The notes below the pieces were generated by a model. It saw only the letters and a list, made by a program, of their open reading frames with translations, searched no databases and was not told where the DNA came from. Made by a program: the position numbers and the translations under genes. Below are positions 18,167 to 26,556 of a stretch of DNA of 64,000 nucleotides, one piece after another. The stretch is from G020348185 sp964525045 (lineage in GTDB: Bacteria > Nitrospirota > Nitrospiria > Nitrospirales > UBA8639): positions 62,001 through 126,000 of the forward strand of contig CAZGFD010000012.1 in the NCBI GenBank assembly GCA_964525045.1, written 5' to 3'. Positions within the stretch are counted from its first letter, which is position 1, and every line of letters starts with the position of its first letter.

Positions 18167-19219
18167 TTACGATGAGGATTTACAAGGGGACAATTCCGTC
18201 CGGGAAAATCTCTCCGATGTTGACGTTTTCAGGTTCGATAGGAACTCCTGACATTGTAATAACACCCGATCAGCAACCTGGCCCGAGGGCTCGTCTTCCT
18301 CAACTGGCACCCATTGAATGGATGGTTCCTTACGAAACCAGGTCATCTGCCGTTTCGCGAAATGTCGGGTATCGCGTTTTAAAAGGCAGACGGCCTCGTC
18401 ATAAGAGCATTCTCCGTCGAGATAACCGGAGAATTGTCGATACCCCAAGCTGGTCATGGACCTCAATGTACGAGGGAAGCCGCGATTGAGCAGCTCTTGG
18501 GTTTCTTGAAGCAGGCCCTTCGCAATTTCCAATTCCACCCTGGCCTCGATACGTTTGTATAGGCTTTCCCGTTGCATCGTCAACCCGATCATGAATGACG
18601 TATAGGGAATCTCTTGAAATCCATGACGCTGATGAGATTGCGACAGAGGAGTGCCAAGGAGATGGAAGACTTCCAGGCCCCGCTGAATTTTCATATGGTC
18701 CCGAGGATGAAGTTGTTGAGCTAACTGGGGATCAACTTTCTTGAGTTCCTGATAGAGAAAGGCTTCTCCCTTTTCTTTGGCTTCTTGAGTCAACCGGTGA
18801 CGAAACGCCCAGTCTGCAGCGGGACCAGACCAGAGTCCCCGAAGCACGGCCCGAATATAGAGCCCGGTCCCACCAGCGATCAGGGGAATCTTTCCCTGTT
18901 GGTGGAGACGATCGATTTCCTCAATGGCCTGCCGCCGATAGTCGCCAACATTAAACGGTTGGTCAGGGTCAACGAGGTCAATGAGTCGATGGGGCACCCC
19001 CTGACGTTCTGCAATCGTTGGTTTATCGGTTCCGATGTCCATGCCACGATACACTTGGCGAGAATCTGCGGTGAGCACTTCCGTCTCCAACGCCTTAGCC
19101 ATCTCTATGGCGACCCGGCTTTTCCCTATGGCCGTAGGACCGACCAGAACGAGAACGGGTTTCTGGGCTTTCATGTCTTGGCAGGTCAGGGTCATCATCA
19201 AATCAGAAATTTCACCCAT
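18167..19219 (-). CDS. miaA: tRNA dimethylallyltransferase
   Basis: A 350-residue protein. The Walker A loop is LVGPTAIGKSRVA; ADSRQVYRGMDIGTDKP and LIDLVDPDQPFNVGDYR are family hallmarks, with IAGGTGLYIRA after them. It transfers a dimethylallyl group to A37 of tRNAs reading UNN codons. ATG 19219 overlaps the mutL stop (TAATG), so translation is coupled; ATG 19174 is an alternative start giving the usual short N-terminus. The mutL-miaA pairing is common in bacteria. Confidence 0.95.
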   Translation of the reverse strand: MGEISDLMMTLTCQDMKAQKPVLVLVGPTAIGKSRVAIEMAKALETEVLTADSRQVYRGMDIGTDKPTIAERQGVPHRLIDLVDPDQPFNVGDYRRQAIEEIDRLHQQGKIPLIAGGTGLYIRAVLRGLWSGPAADWAFRHRLTQEAKEKGEAFLYQELKKVDPQLAQQLHPRDHMKIQRGLEVFHLLGTPLSQSHQRHGFQEIPYTSFMIGLTMQRESLYKRIEARVELEIAKGLLQETQELLNRGFPRTLRSMTSLGYRQFSGYLDGECSYDEAVCLLKRDTRHFAKRQMTWFRKEPSIQWVPVEEDEPSGQVADRVLLQCQEFLSNLKTSTSERFSRTELSPCKSSS

Positions 19220-21000
19220 TACGATCGACCGAACATTTTATTCAATTCATTGAGCGTGAGTCGAAAAGCGACCCGTCGGCCATGCGGACAAGTCATGGGA
19301 TACCCTTCGCGGGCCCAATCAGTTAAGAGTTCCTGTATTTCCGGGCCGCCCATGGGGCGCCCCGCCTGGACGGCGGTCTGACAGGCCATTGAGGCGAATA
19401 GAGGGCGAACCTTCGCCTCGAGAGAATCGGCAGATTGCCATTCTGTCAAATCCTCAACCAGTTCTTGGATCAACTGACTGACACCGACTGTTCCAAGCAT
19501 AGCCGGGACTGATCGGACCACAAACGCGTTCTGTCCAAACTGCTCAATCTCCAGCCCAAGGTGGGCAAGATCATTCAGGTGTTCGACTAACAGTTGGCAC
19601 TGATGGGGAGACAGGTCAACGGGTTCAGGAATGAGTAGGGATTGAGTCTGAAGCGAATTCGTTTTCCAGGCGCGCAATAATCTTTCAAATAGTACCCGTT
19701 CATGAGCCGTGTGTTGATCCACGATCTGCAGTTCACCATTCACCTGACCAACCAGGAAGGTTTGGTTGACTTGTCCGAGTGGGTGCACCTCCAATTCTGG
19801 ATCGATAAGTGGATAGGCTGGAGCGGATTCCCGACTTACCTGAGAAGCGGACGATTCCCCAGGGTCTTGTGGTGAAAATAGAAGGTTTTGAGTTTCTCTC
19901 GAAAGGGGTGCGGTCTTGGGCTCGGGTGTCCACTGATTCGCCGGTCCTCCCACTCCTTCCGGTTTTTCGGTTGATGGGGTTATGATGGGACGAAAACCAA
20001 TCTGGTGGAGAGAACGTTTCACGGCTTCTTTGACTGCGGAATGAATGAAATCGGGCTGGGAAAAGCGAACTTCGCGTTTTGCGGGGTGAACATTGACATC
20101 GACGACGGCGGGATCCACGTCAAGAAAGATGGCGAATATCGGATGCCGCCCTTTCGGCAGAAAGGATCCATAGGCTTGGTAGGTCGCATGGGCAATCGTG
20201 GTATTCTTCACCGGGCGGCGATTGACAAATATTTCCTGTGGCGTCCGGCTCGTGCCGGTGTGATAGGGGCTGACCGTATACCCCTCCACCCGAAGTCCGG
20301 ACTGTTCGTGATGAACCTGTAGCACTTTCTTGACAAACCGGTCTCCGTAAATTTGGAGAATCCGATCGCGGGGGACACTCACGGAGGGAAGGTCAAAGAC
20401 GGAATGACCATTGTGGACCAGGCGGAAATGAACGGCCGGCCATGCCATGGCCTCTTGCTGCACCACCTGACAAATTTTGGAGAATTCCGTCGGAATGGAT
20501 TTGAGAAACTTTTTCCGTGCCGGTGTGTTAAAGAACAAATCCTTGACTTCCACTTGCGTCCCTGGGGCTCCCGAATAATCGGAGAGGGTCCAGGAGTCCC
20601 CGCCCTCCGAGGATGTCGCCGCACCAACGAGGGCTTCCCGTCGCATGGTGCGAAGAGCAAATCTCGAGATGGAGGCAATGCTGGGAAGGGCTTCTCCCCG
20701 AAATCCCAAAGTTCGAATGTTGTGTAAATCCTGTTCGGATTGAAGTTTGCTGGTCGCAAAGCGATGACAGGCCACTTGCGCATTCTCAGGGGTCATGCCT
20801 TCTCCGTCGTCAGTCACCCGGATCAAGCCCCGTCCTCCTTCTTCAATTTCCACCGTAATCATCTGCGCCGCCGCATCCAAGCTATTATCGATCAATTCTT
20901 TGACGACGGCCGCGGGACGTTCCACGACTTCCCCGGCAGCAATGCGGGTTGAAAGGGATTCGGGCAAGATTTTGATTATCGTCGAGGATTGGTTGCTCAT
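19219..21000 (-). CDS. mutL: DNA mismatch repair protein MutL
   Basis: A 593-residue protein from ATG 21000; an upstream in-frame ATG at 21084 would run into cpoB and is less likely. The GHKL ATPase motifs are IAAGEVVERPAAVVKELIDN, DDGEGM, TLGFRGEALPSIASI and GAPGTQVEV. The C-terminal dimerisation/endonuclease domain includes DQHTAHERVLFERL and the terminal CPHGRRVAFRL. The DQHTAHERV form of DQHAX2EX4E suggests a latent endonuclease (MutH-less type), as in most bacteria. It couples mismatch recognition by MutS to strand incision. Confidence 0.95.
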   Translation of the reverse strand: MSNQSSTIIKILPESLSTRIAAGEVVERPAAVVKELIDNSLDAAAQMITVEIEEGGRGLIRVTDDGEGMTPENAQVACHRFATSKLQSEQDLHNIRTLGFRGEALPSIASISRFALRTMRREALVGAATSSEGGDSWTLSDYSGAPGTQVEVKDLFFNTPARKKFLKSIPTEFSKICQVVQQEAMAWPAVHFRLVHNGHSVFDLPSVSVPRDRILQIYGDRFVKKVLQVHHEQSGLRVEGYTVSPYHTGTSRTPQEIFVNRRPVKNTTIAHATYQAYGSFLPKGRHPIFAIFLDVDPAVVDVNVHPAKREVRFSQPDFIHSAVKEAVKRSLHQIGFRPIITPSTEKPEGVGGPANQWTPEPKTAPLSRETQNLLFSPQDPGESSASQVSRESAPAYPLIDPELEVHPLGQVNQTFLVGQVNGELQIVDQHTAHERVLFERLLRAWKTNSLQTQSLLIPEPVDLSPHQCQLLVEHLNDLAHLGLEIEQFGQNAFVVRSVPAMLGTVGVSQLIQELVEDLTEWQSADSLEAKVRPLFASMACQTAVQAGRPMGGPEIQELLTDWAREGYPMTCPHGRRVAFRLTLNELNKMFGRS

Positions 21001-21058
21001 CGGTCCATGAGAGTGAATGGGCTGCTTCAGGCTCCGTAGAGCATCACTGAGATGAAAA

Positions 21059-22000
21059 TCAGCGGGCAGCCTGGGCTTTGGCAATTTGAATTTTGGCCTG
21101 TTCGGCTTCGGGGGAGTCCGGAAACTTTTGGATCACTTCGTCCCAGAATTCCTGGGCTTTTGGCGCTTGATCCGTTTCCATCATCACCAATCCTAATTTG
21201 AGTAGGGCAGGAGGTACGTATTTATTATCGGGGAATGCGGTGAGAATGTGCTGTAACGCCCTGGTGGCTCCCTTATATTGCTTTTGGAGGTATTGAGCGT
21301 CTCCTAAATAGAAGTACGCTTGAGGCGTTAGGGCTCCTGTTGGGTACTGTTTGACAAATTGCTGAAACTCCACTGTGGCTCGGGCATATCGACCATTCAA
21401 ATAGGATTTATAGGCGGAACGAAAGGCAGAGGCTTGATTGTCCGAAGCCTCGACCAATTGACCATTGGCATTATTCTCTTTTGGAGATGGGGTATCCGTG
21501 GGATTGGGGTTTGGGTTGATGGGTTTCTCTTTTTCCCCTTCCTTCTTGGGGTTTGGCGTATTGACCTGTTTCGGTTCCTTTGAGGGACTGGCGTTGATGA
21601 GATTATCCAACCGCGACTCAATCGCTTTGACTCGAATAGACAGATCTTGATCCCGCTGCCGGGTTGATGAGCGAGTCTGGTCAATCTGATCACGAAGATG
21701 AGAACTGGTACGCTCAAGCTTATCCAAAAGGTTTCGGGTATCCAAACTGGCTTCCTCTTCCGTCTTGATCAGCTCACCAACCAAAAAGTCATGCTCATCG
21801 AGCTGTGATTCTATGGTATCAAGCCGTTCCAAGATTTGTTGCTCCTGCTTGAGAAAGGCGCCTTGTTGTTCGTTCAGTGTTTGGACTTCTTTTTTTAAAT
21901 CTGAGAGATTGGGTTCCGTGGCGCAGCCAATGAGGCTCATCAGTACCAATACGGCCAAGGTATAATTGAAGACTTGTAAGAATTTCACAATCGAGACCAT
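21059..22000 (-). CDS. cpoB: CpoB/YbgF-type Tol-Pal accessory lipoprotein
   Basis: A 313-residue protein. The signal peptide has a lipobox (MSLIGC, Cys26), although classical CpoB is usually soluble. A coiled coil covers about residues 30-140 (LKKEVQTLNEQQGAFLKQE). A Pro/Asn/Lys-rich linker follows at about 145-185, then a C-terminal TPR domain with three repeats (AYKSYLNGRYARATVEFQQF; AYFYLGDAQYLQKQYKGA). CpoB coordinates Tol-driven outer-membrane constriction with septal peptidoglycan synthesis. It is encoded between the coiled-coil lipoprotein and mutL. ATG 22000 has AAGG touching it; GTG 21988 is an alternative. Confidence 0.85.
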   Translation of the reverse strand: MVSIVKFLQVFNYTLAVLVLMSLIGCATEPNLSDLKKEVQTLNEQQGAFLKQEQQILERLDTIESQLDEHDFLVGELIKTEEEASLDTRNLLDKLERTSSHLRDQIDQTRSSTRQRDQDLSIRVKAIESRLDNLINASPSKEPKQVNTPNPKKEGEKEKPINPNPNPTDTPSPKENNANGQLVEASDNQASAFRSAYKSYLNGRYARATVEFQQFVKQYPTGALTPQAYFYLGDAQYLQKQYKGATRALQHILTAFPDNKYVPPALLKLGLVMMETDQAPKAQEFWDEVIQKFPDSPEAEQAKIQIAKAQAAR

Positions 22001-22064
22001 CCTTGAATCAACGTGATTTACACGATCGGTATGGAAGGACCATCATGGAAATGGTTAAAGGGAA

Positions 22065-22079
22065 ATGATGGACCATCAT
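22065..22079. promoter_or_regulatory. 15-bp palindrome upstream of cpoB, possible operator
   Basis: ATGATGG, A, CCATCAT is a perfect odd palindrome 65-79 bp upstream of the cpoB start. A second GGACCATCAT lies at 22037-22046, 33 bp from the same word in the palindrome. The arrangement suits a dimeric regulator, but no regulator is identified. Confidence 0.35.
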
Positions 22080-22280
22080 ACGTTGAACTTTCCGACCTGC
22101 TCTATGAAGGAAATTGTATCAGGAAAGGTTCTTGTGAGGGAAGATGGGAAGTCGTAAACGAGTGGAATGGTTTACAAACCGTTTAATCCAGATTCTGTAA
22201 GTTATTGAAAAAAAAGAGTTTCAACGAACGAGGAGGGAACCATATATGCCGAACCTTCCCATTCAAGACTTTAAGGAGTG

Positions 22281-24065
22281 CTAGGGTGTAACTTTTTTAG
22301 CTTGAAGTTGGTTGATGCGTTTGGCCAATTCGGCAATGCGTTCTTCGTGTTGGTCAACACGCTCCCCGAATTTTTTCCCAATGGTGGTAAGGACATCTCG
22401 AAGTTTATTGACCGTTTCGGTCATTTGATTGAGGTGCGCTCGGTTATCACGTGAAGTTTTTTGGAGCCCCTCCACAGATTGGAAACTGGTGAGAGCTTTA
22501 TTGAGATGCTGTTCGAGTTCGTCAATTCGGTTGTTCAGTTGCGTATTGACTTGCCCTAGGGCTTTATTTTCCGAGGCAACGGCCGAGTTGACTTCCTTCA
22601 AATGCTGGTTGATGGATTGAACGTCGGAATCAATTTTGGCTGTGACGGCGGACTGATGTTTCTCTAATTCCACCATGCGATTCGTCAGCTGACTTTTATT
22701 GGTTTCTACCTCCTCTTTGATATTCTGAAGTCCTTGAATCTGCTGAGTTAAGTTATTCAGGGCCTGGTCCTGTGTCGTCAATTGCGTAGCGAGATCCCCG
22801 GTGGTTGTTTGAAGAGCCTGGTTTATCGAGGTGAGACTGGCAGTAAGCTCATCGAGATGGCGAATCGTGTTTTGCCGGTTGGTTTCCATGGTTTGGTCCA
22901 TGGAGGTCTGGTGGGACTCCAGAAGTTTCATCCGCTCATCAAGCCGTCCGGCTTGTTGAATGAGATCATCGCCTCGTTGCCCTAACAGGTTCCCCATCAC
23001 GTCCTGATGCTCCTTTAACTGAAGGGCGGTTTGCCTTAATTCTTGAAGTTCATTCGATTGCGTCACCACTTGAGTCTCCAGGTCTCCCAGCTCACCTTGA
23101 AGACTGCTCATGCTGGTTTGGACATCCTGTTCCAGTTGGGTTTTCAACGCCTGGGTGTCCGTATTCAGTTTCTCCATGGAGGTCAGCATGTCTTGTTCCA
23201 GCTGACTTTGTTTGGATTCAAGAGCCGCCACACGGGCAGCTTCTTCGTCCAAACGGCTGCCAAGGAGCGTTCCCGATTGTCCCATGGCTTCCTTCATGGT
23301 GGTGACCGATTGCGAAACTTCGTCAATATTCGCGGTGTTCGTGGCCAAATGGGTTTGAATCTCGGCCAATGTGGCTTGAGAGAGCTGCACATTTTGCCCC
23401 ATTTGTTGGCTCAACTCTGATTCGACACGGTTGTCCCGTTCGGCTTCTTGGACGAATTTGTTGCCTAAGTCGGCCAGGGATTCTTTAAAGGCGGTCAGGG
23501 CAGTCTGAAACTCAGCAATTTTTTCGTTGGTGGAGATTCCATCCTGATCAACTTGTTGAATCAGCGAGGTTGTCTTGGTCTCCTGAGCGATCAGCTTATC
23601 TTTCTGAGCCTGCATTTGGGTGTTGACCTCTTGGATGCGAGCGCCAATTTGATTGTCCTTCGCTTCCAAGCCAGCTTGTAGATCTTCTAACCGTTTGTTG
23701 ATCTCTTCGATGCGACCATTGAAATCAGCGAAATCCTTTTCTCTAAATTCCCGAAAATCATTTTTCATCTCTGCGCGAAACCGAAAAAGTTTTTTGTTTT
23801 CGGCTTGCAACGCCGCCGTTTGTTTTTTTCCTTCATCGATCGCTTCTCTTGCCTTGGTGATTTCGACCTGAAGGGCTTTTTTCTCCTTCTTCATTTGGAT
23901 GATTTGATCATCCAAATCCCTTTTCATCTTGGTGAGATCCGCTTGCTGGGCAATACAGCCTGATAGCAGGAAACTACAGCATCCTAGAACTGCCAGGAGC
24001 AGATGTGAGAAGCTTGGACATGATCGCCAACCAGGGAATGAAAAACCAATGCGTAAGTCAGTCAT
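22281..24065 (-). CDS. Giant coiled-coil outer-membrane lipoprotein inserted in the tol-pal cluster
   Basis: A 594-residue protein. The signal peptide ends in a lipobox (LLSGC, Cys37). Almost all of the mature 558 residues are predicted heptad coiled coil, rich in Gln, Glu, Leu, Thr and Lys. Recurrent words include LDERMKLLESHQTSMDQTM, LNNRIDELEQHLNKAL and NKLRDVLTTIGKKFG, suggesting internal duplication of a roughly 70-residue unit. A single straight helix of this length would be about 80 nm, several times the periplasm width. It lies between pal (30 bp upstream) and cpoB. GGAG precedes ATG 24065. I do not recognise a named family; a mechanical or spacer role in the Tol-Pal system is inference. 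Confidence 0.8.
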   Translation of the reverse strand: MTDLRIGFSFPGWRSCPSFSHLLLAVLGCCSFLLSGCIAQQADLTKMKRDLDDQIIQMKKEKKALQVEITKAREAIDEGKKQTAALQAENKKLFRFRAEMKNDFREFREKDFADFNGRIEEINKRLEDLQAGLEAKDNQIGARIQEVNTQMQAQKDKLIAQETKTTSLIQQVDQDGISTNEKIAEFQTALTAFKESLADLGNKFVQEAERDNRVESELSQQMGQNVQLSQATLAEIQTHLATNTANIDEVSQSVTTMKEAMGQSGTLLGSRLDEEAARVAALESKQSQLEQDMLTSMEKLNTDTQALKTQLEQDVQTSMSSLQGELGDLETQVVTQSNELQELRQTALQLKEHQDVMGNLLGQRGDDLIQQAGRLDERMKLLESHQTSMDQTMETNRQNTIRHLDELTASLTSINQALQTTTGDLATQLTTQDQALNNLTQQIQGLQNIKEEVETNKSQLTNRMVELEKHQSAVTAKIDSDVQSINQHLKEVNSAVASENKALGQVNTQLNNRIDELEQHLNKALTSFQSVEGLQKTSRDNRAHLNQMTETVNKLRDVLTTIGKKFGERVDQHEERIAELAKRINQLQAKKVTP

Positions 24066-24095
24066 AACTCCATTTCCGTCTCGAAATGTTTGAGG

Positions 24096-25148
24096 CTACT
24101 GCACAATGAGATGTCCACGACGGTTTTCTTGGTAACAAAATTCTGTCGAATCGGTGCAAAAAGGTTTCTCTTTTCCATAGGTGATCACTGAAAGTCTCGA
24201 AGAGTCTACCCCAAGGGCGACGAGGTAGTCTCGAATAGCGATCGCCCGTTTTTTTCCTAAAACAATGTTGTACGCTTGTGTTCCCCGTTGATCGCAGTGT
24301 CCCTCGATTAACAGGTTCATGTCGGTATCATTCTGTAACATATTTGCGTTCTTTTCCAGCAGATCTTTCCCCTCTTGCGTGATCTTCCAGCTATCAAATT
24401 CAAAATAGATATCTTGAAGACCGGCAGCGGCCGTCGCCATTTCGTCTTCATGGATTCGTGCCAGCTGTTCTTCGACCGCATTGGAGGGCTCGACTTTCGC
24501 AACCACAATATTTTCCGGAATTCGCTCGACATGGGTAGATTCCATCATCTCCCCTTGATCCGGTCCCGGTTCTACTAAGGCTCCAAATTCCTCCTCTGTA
24601 GGGGACTCCAGGGAAGGAGTGGCTTGATTGGTCTCATGAGAGTCAAACGCGGCTACGGGGGCTCCATCCCCTGCATCGGAAGCAGAAGATTCAAACTCCG
24701 GTTCCAAGGCTGTTTGATAAGCTGAGGGAGCTGAGGTGTCTTCCTCAAACCCTGATTGGGGATGGTGGGGAATCCCTTCTCCCATTTCAGGAGTAGTCGA
24801 ATTCCGACCAGTTACCGAAGTGTCTATAGGTTCCTCTGCACGTTCCCCCCGAATGGTAGGGGTCGGTGGTGGCTCGACGACCATCGCGGTTTCCTGATCC
24901 GTTGAACCTTGTGAACCCTGACCTTGAGTTTCTAATTCGCTTCCCAAGCCTGTTTCAGTAAAGGTTGAGTCCTGAATTCCAGTCTGGGCTGATGGCGAAT
25001 CCTGGAGGCTTGCCTCTAATTCCTCTTGTTGATTAGCTTTTCCCGAAGTGGTGGACACTGAAAGGTGCTTCTGACCGCACCCCGAGGTGCCAACGAAAAA
25101 TACTACTGCAACACTGATCATCCAGAATGTACGAAGTGCTGGATTCAT
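24096..25148 (-). CDS. pal: Peptidoglycan-associated lipoprotein with a long acidic linker
   Basis: A 350-residue protein. Lipobox TSGC (Cys24). Residues 30-240 are a low-complexity Glu/Ser/Thr/Pro linker. The OmpA_C domain occupies about 245-350: DIYFEFDSWKITQEG, then LIEGHCDQRGTQAYNIVLGK with the Asp and Arg that bind meso-diaminopimelate, and SVITYGKEKP. Pal is usually about 170 residues, so the linker is unusually long. It ties the outer membrane to peptidoglycan and is bound by TolB and TolA. AAGGAGGA precedes ATG 25148. Confidence 0.92.
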   Translation of the reverse strand: MNPALRTFWMISVAVVFFVGTSGCGQKHLSVSTTSGKANQQEELEASLQDSPSAQTGIQDSTFTETGLGSELETQGQGSQGSTDQETAMVVEPPPTPTIRGERAEEPIDTSVTGRNSTTPEMGEGIPHHPQSGFEEDTSAPSAYQTALEPEFESSASDAGDGAPVAAFDSHETNQATPSLESPTEEEFGALVEPGPDQGEMMESTHVERIPENIVVAKVEPSNAVEEQLARIHEDEMATAAAGLQDIYFEFDSWKITQEGKDLLEKNANMLQNDTDMNLLIEGHCDQRGTQAYNIVLGKKRAIAIRDYLVALGVDSSRLSVITYGKEKPFCTDSTEFCYQENRRGHLIVQ

Positions 25149-25209
25149 AAGGTATCCTCCTTTTTGCTTAGGACCAAAATCCTTTTTCCTCCCTCTGGGA
25201 GCGCCTGTC

Positions 25210-26556
25210 TTAATAAGGCGACCACGAGGGTGAGCTATGTTGAATGGCGCCTGAAGTCAGCTGCTCCAACCCTTGTCCATCGCTGCTGACTATATAGATT
25301 TGGCTTTTTCCGCGTCGGAGTGAACTGAACACCAAAAGTCGGCCATTCGGGGACCACGAAGGTGAGTCATCGATGCTGCTCCCCTTGGTTATTTGAAACA
25401 CTTGTCGGCCATCGGGGGTAATACGGCACAATTTAAAATACTGTCCGGGAATTCGGCAGACGTAGGCAATCCAATCACCTTGAGGGGACCATACCGGCGC
25501 AGCATTGTAATCTCCTTCATAGGTCAAACGCCGGACATTTGACCCGTCAGCATTCATGATATAGACCTGCGGTCGCCCTCCTCGATCAGAAGTAAAAGCA
25601 ATTCTGGTGCCATCAGGAGACCATGTGGGGGAAAGGTCAGCGCTCCGATGAGAAGTTAAGCGCTCGATGTTCATGCTGTGAATATCTAATTTATAGATGT
25701 CGGAGTTACCATTTTGCGCGGACGAATAGATAAGTGATTTCCCATCATGGGAAAACGAAGGGGTGATATTCAGACTGGCTGCGGGTACCAATATCCTTTC
25801 TTTGCCCGTCGACAGTTCACGTTGAATGATTTCTTGTTTTCGCTGACGATAGGCCGTAAAGGCCAACGATTTCCGGTCTGGGGCCCAGGTCGGCATCAGG
25901 TTGAGGTACCCGTCGGCCGTAACTTGTTGAGGGCCGTATCCGTCGTAGTCCATGACGAAGAGTTCCTTCCCCAACCCTTCTTCTGACACATAGGCAATCT
26001 TTGTTCTCGCAATGCCCTGTTCCCCCGTGTAGCGGTAGACAAGTTCGTCCGCCCACCGGTGGGTCATCAGTCGAAGCAATGATTCGGTCAATTTTCTCGA
26101 GAAATATCGTTTTCCAAAGAGATAGTCTTGGTGCCCCGTGTCATCCGCACAGGCATCAAAGATGAGACCCTTGCCATTTGAGCTGGTCCCTCCCAGCCCC
26201 AGCCGGCCCCAGGTTGAAAGGGTGGTTCCCTTCCGATCATCTCCCTGGCCCGGGGAGAGCCCCACACATTTGTTTTCTGAAAATTCTCCCTTTGTGGAGG
26301 GAAGGTCCATGACCAAAAAGACCTGTGATCGAGTCAGATCGGCCTTGAGGATCCTCGCCACGTCACCATGGCGATTTAAGGCTAATTTTTTAGCAGGATC
26401 GACATTCCCGAATTCCATGACATGAATGGGGATTTTTTGGGTATCAGGACGTGTTGATTCCAGAACGGCCTCTTCGGCAGAAGACTGACGAAGGCCTTCA
26501 CCCCAAAAGGAAAGCGTCATCAGAAGGATGAGGGCGGTGATCATACCCCGGCTCAT
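25210..26556 (-). CDS. tolB: Tol-Pal system beta-propeller protein TolB
   Basis: A 448-residue periplasmic protein. Signal peptide at about 1-27. The N-terminal alpha/beta domain (to about 170) is followed by a six-bladed propeller with repeated WSPDG/WSP words: LMPTWAPDRKSLAFTAYRQ, TPSFSHDGKSLIYSS, SPTWSPDGTRIAFTS, APVWSPQGDWIAYV, SPSWSPNGRLLVFSS. TolB binds Pal and is displaced by TolA. Its start overlaps the tolA stop by 4 bp. Confidence 0.93.
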   Translation of the reverse strand: MSRGMITALILLMTLSFWGEGLRQSSAEEAVLESTRPDTQKIPIHVMEFGNVDPAKKLALNRHGDVARILKADLTRSQVFLVMDLPSTKGEFSENKCVGLSPGQGDDRKGTTLSTWGRLGLGGTSSNGKGLIFDACADDTGHQDYLFGKRYFSRKLTESLLRLMTHRWADELVYRYTGEQGIARTKIAYVSEEGLGKELFVMDYDGYGPQQVTADGYLNLMPTWAPDRKSLAFTAYRQRKQEIIQRELSTGKERILVPAASLNITPSFSHDGKSLIYSSAQNGNSDIYKLDIHSMNIERLTSHRSADLSPTWSPDGTRIAFTSDRGGRPQVYIMNADGSNVRRLTYEGDYNAAPVWSPQGDWIAYVCRIPGQYFKLCRITPDGRQVFQITKGSSIDDSPSWSPNGRLLVFSSLRRGKSQIYIVSSDGQGLEQLTSGAIQHSSPSWSPY

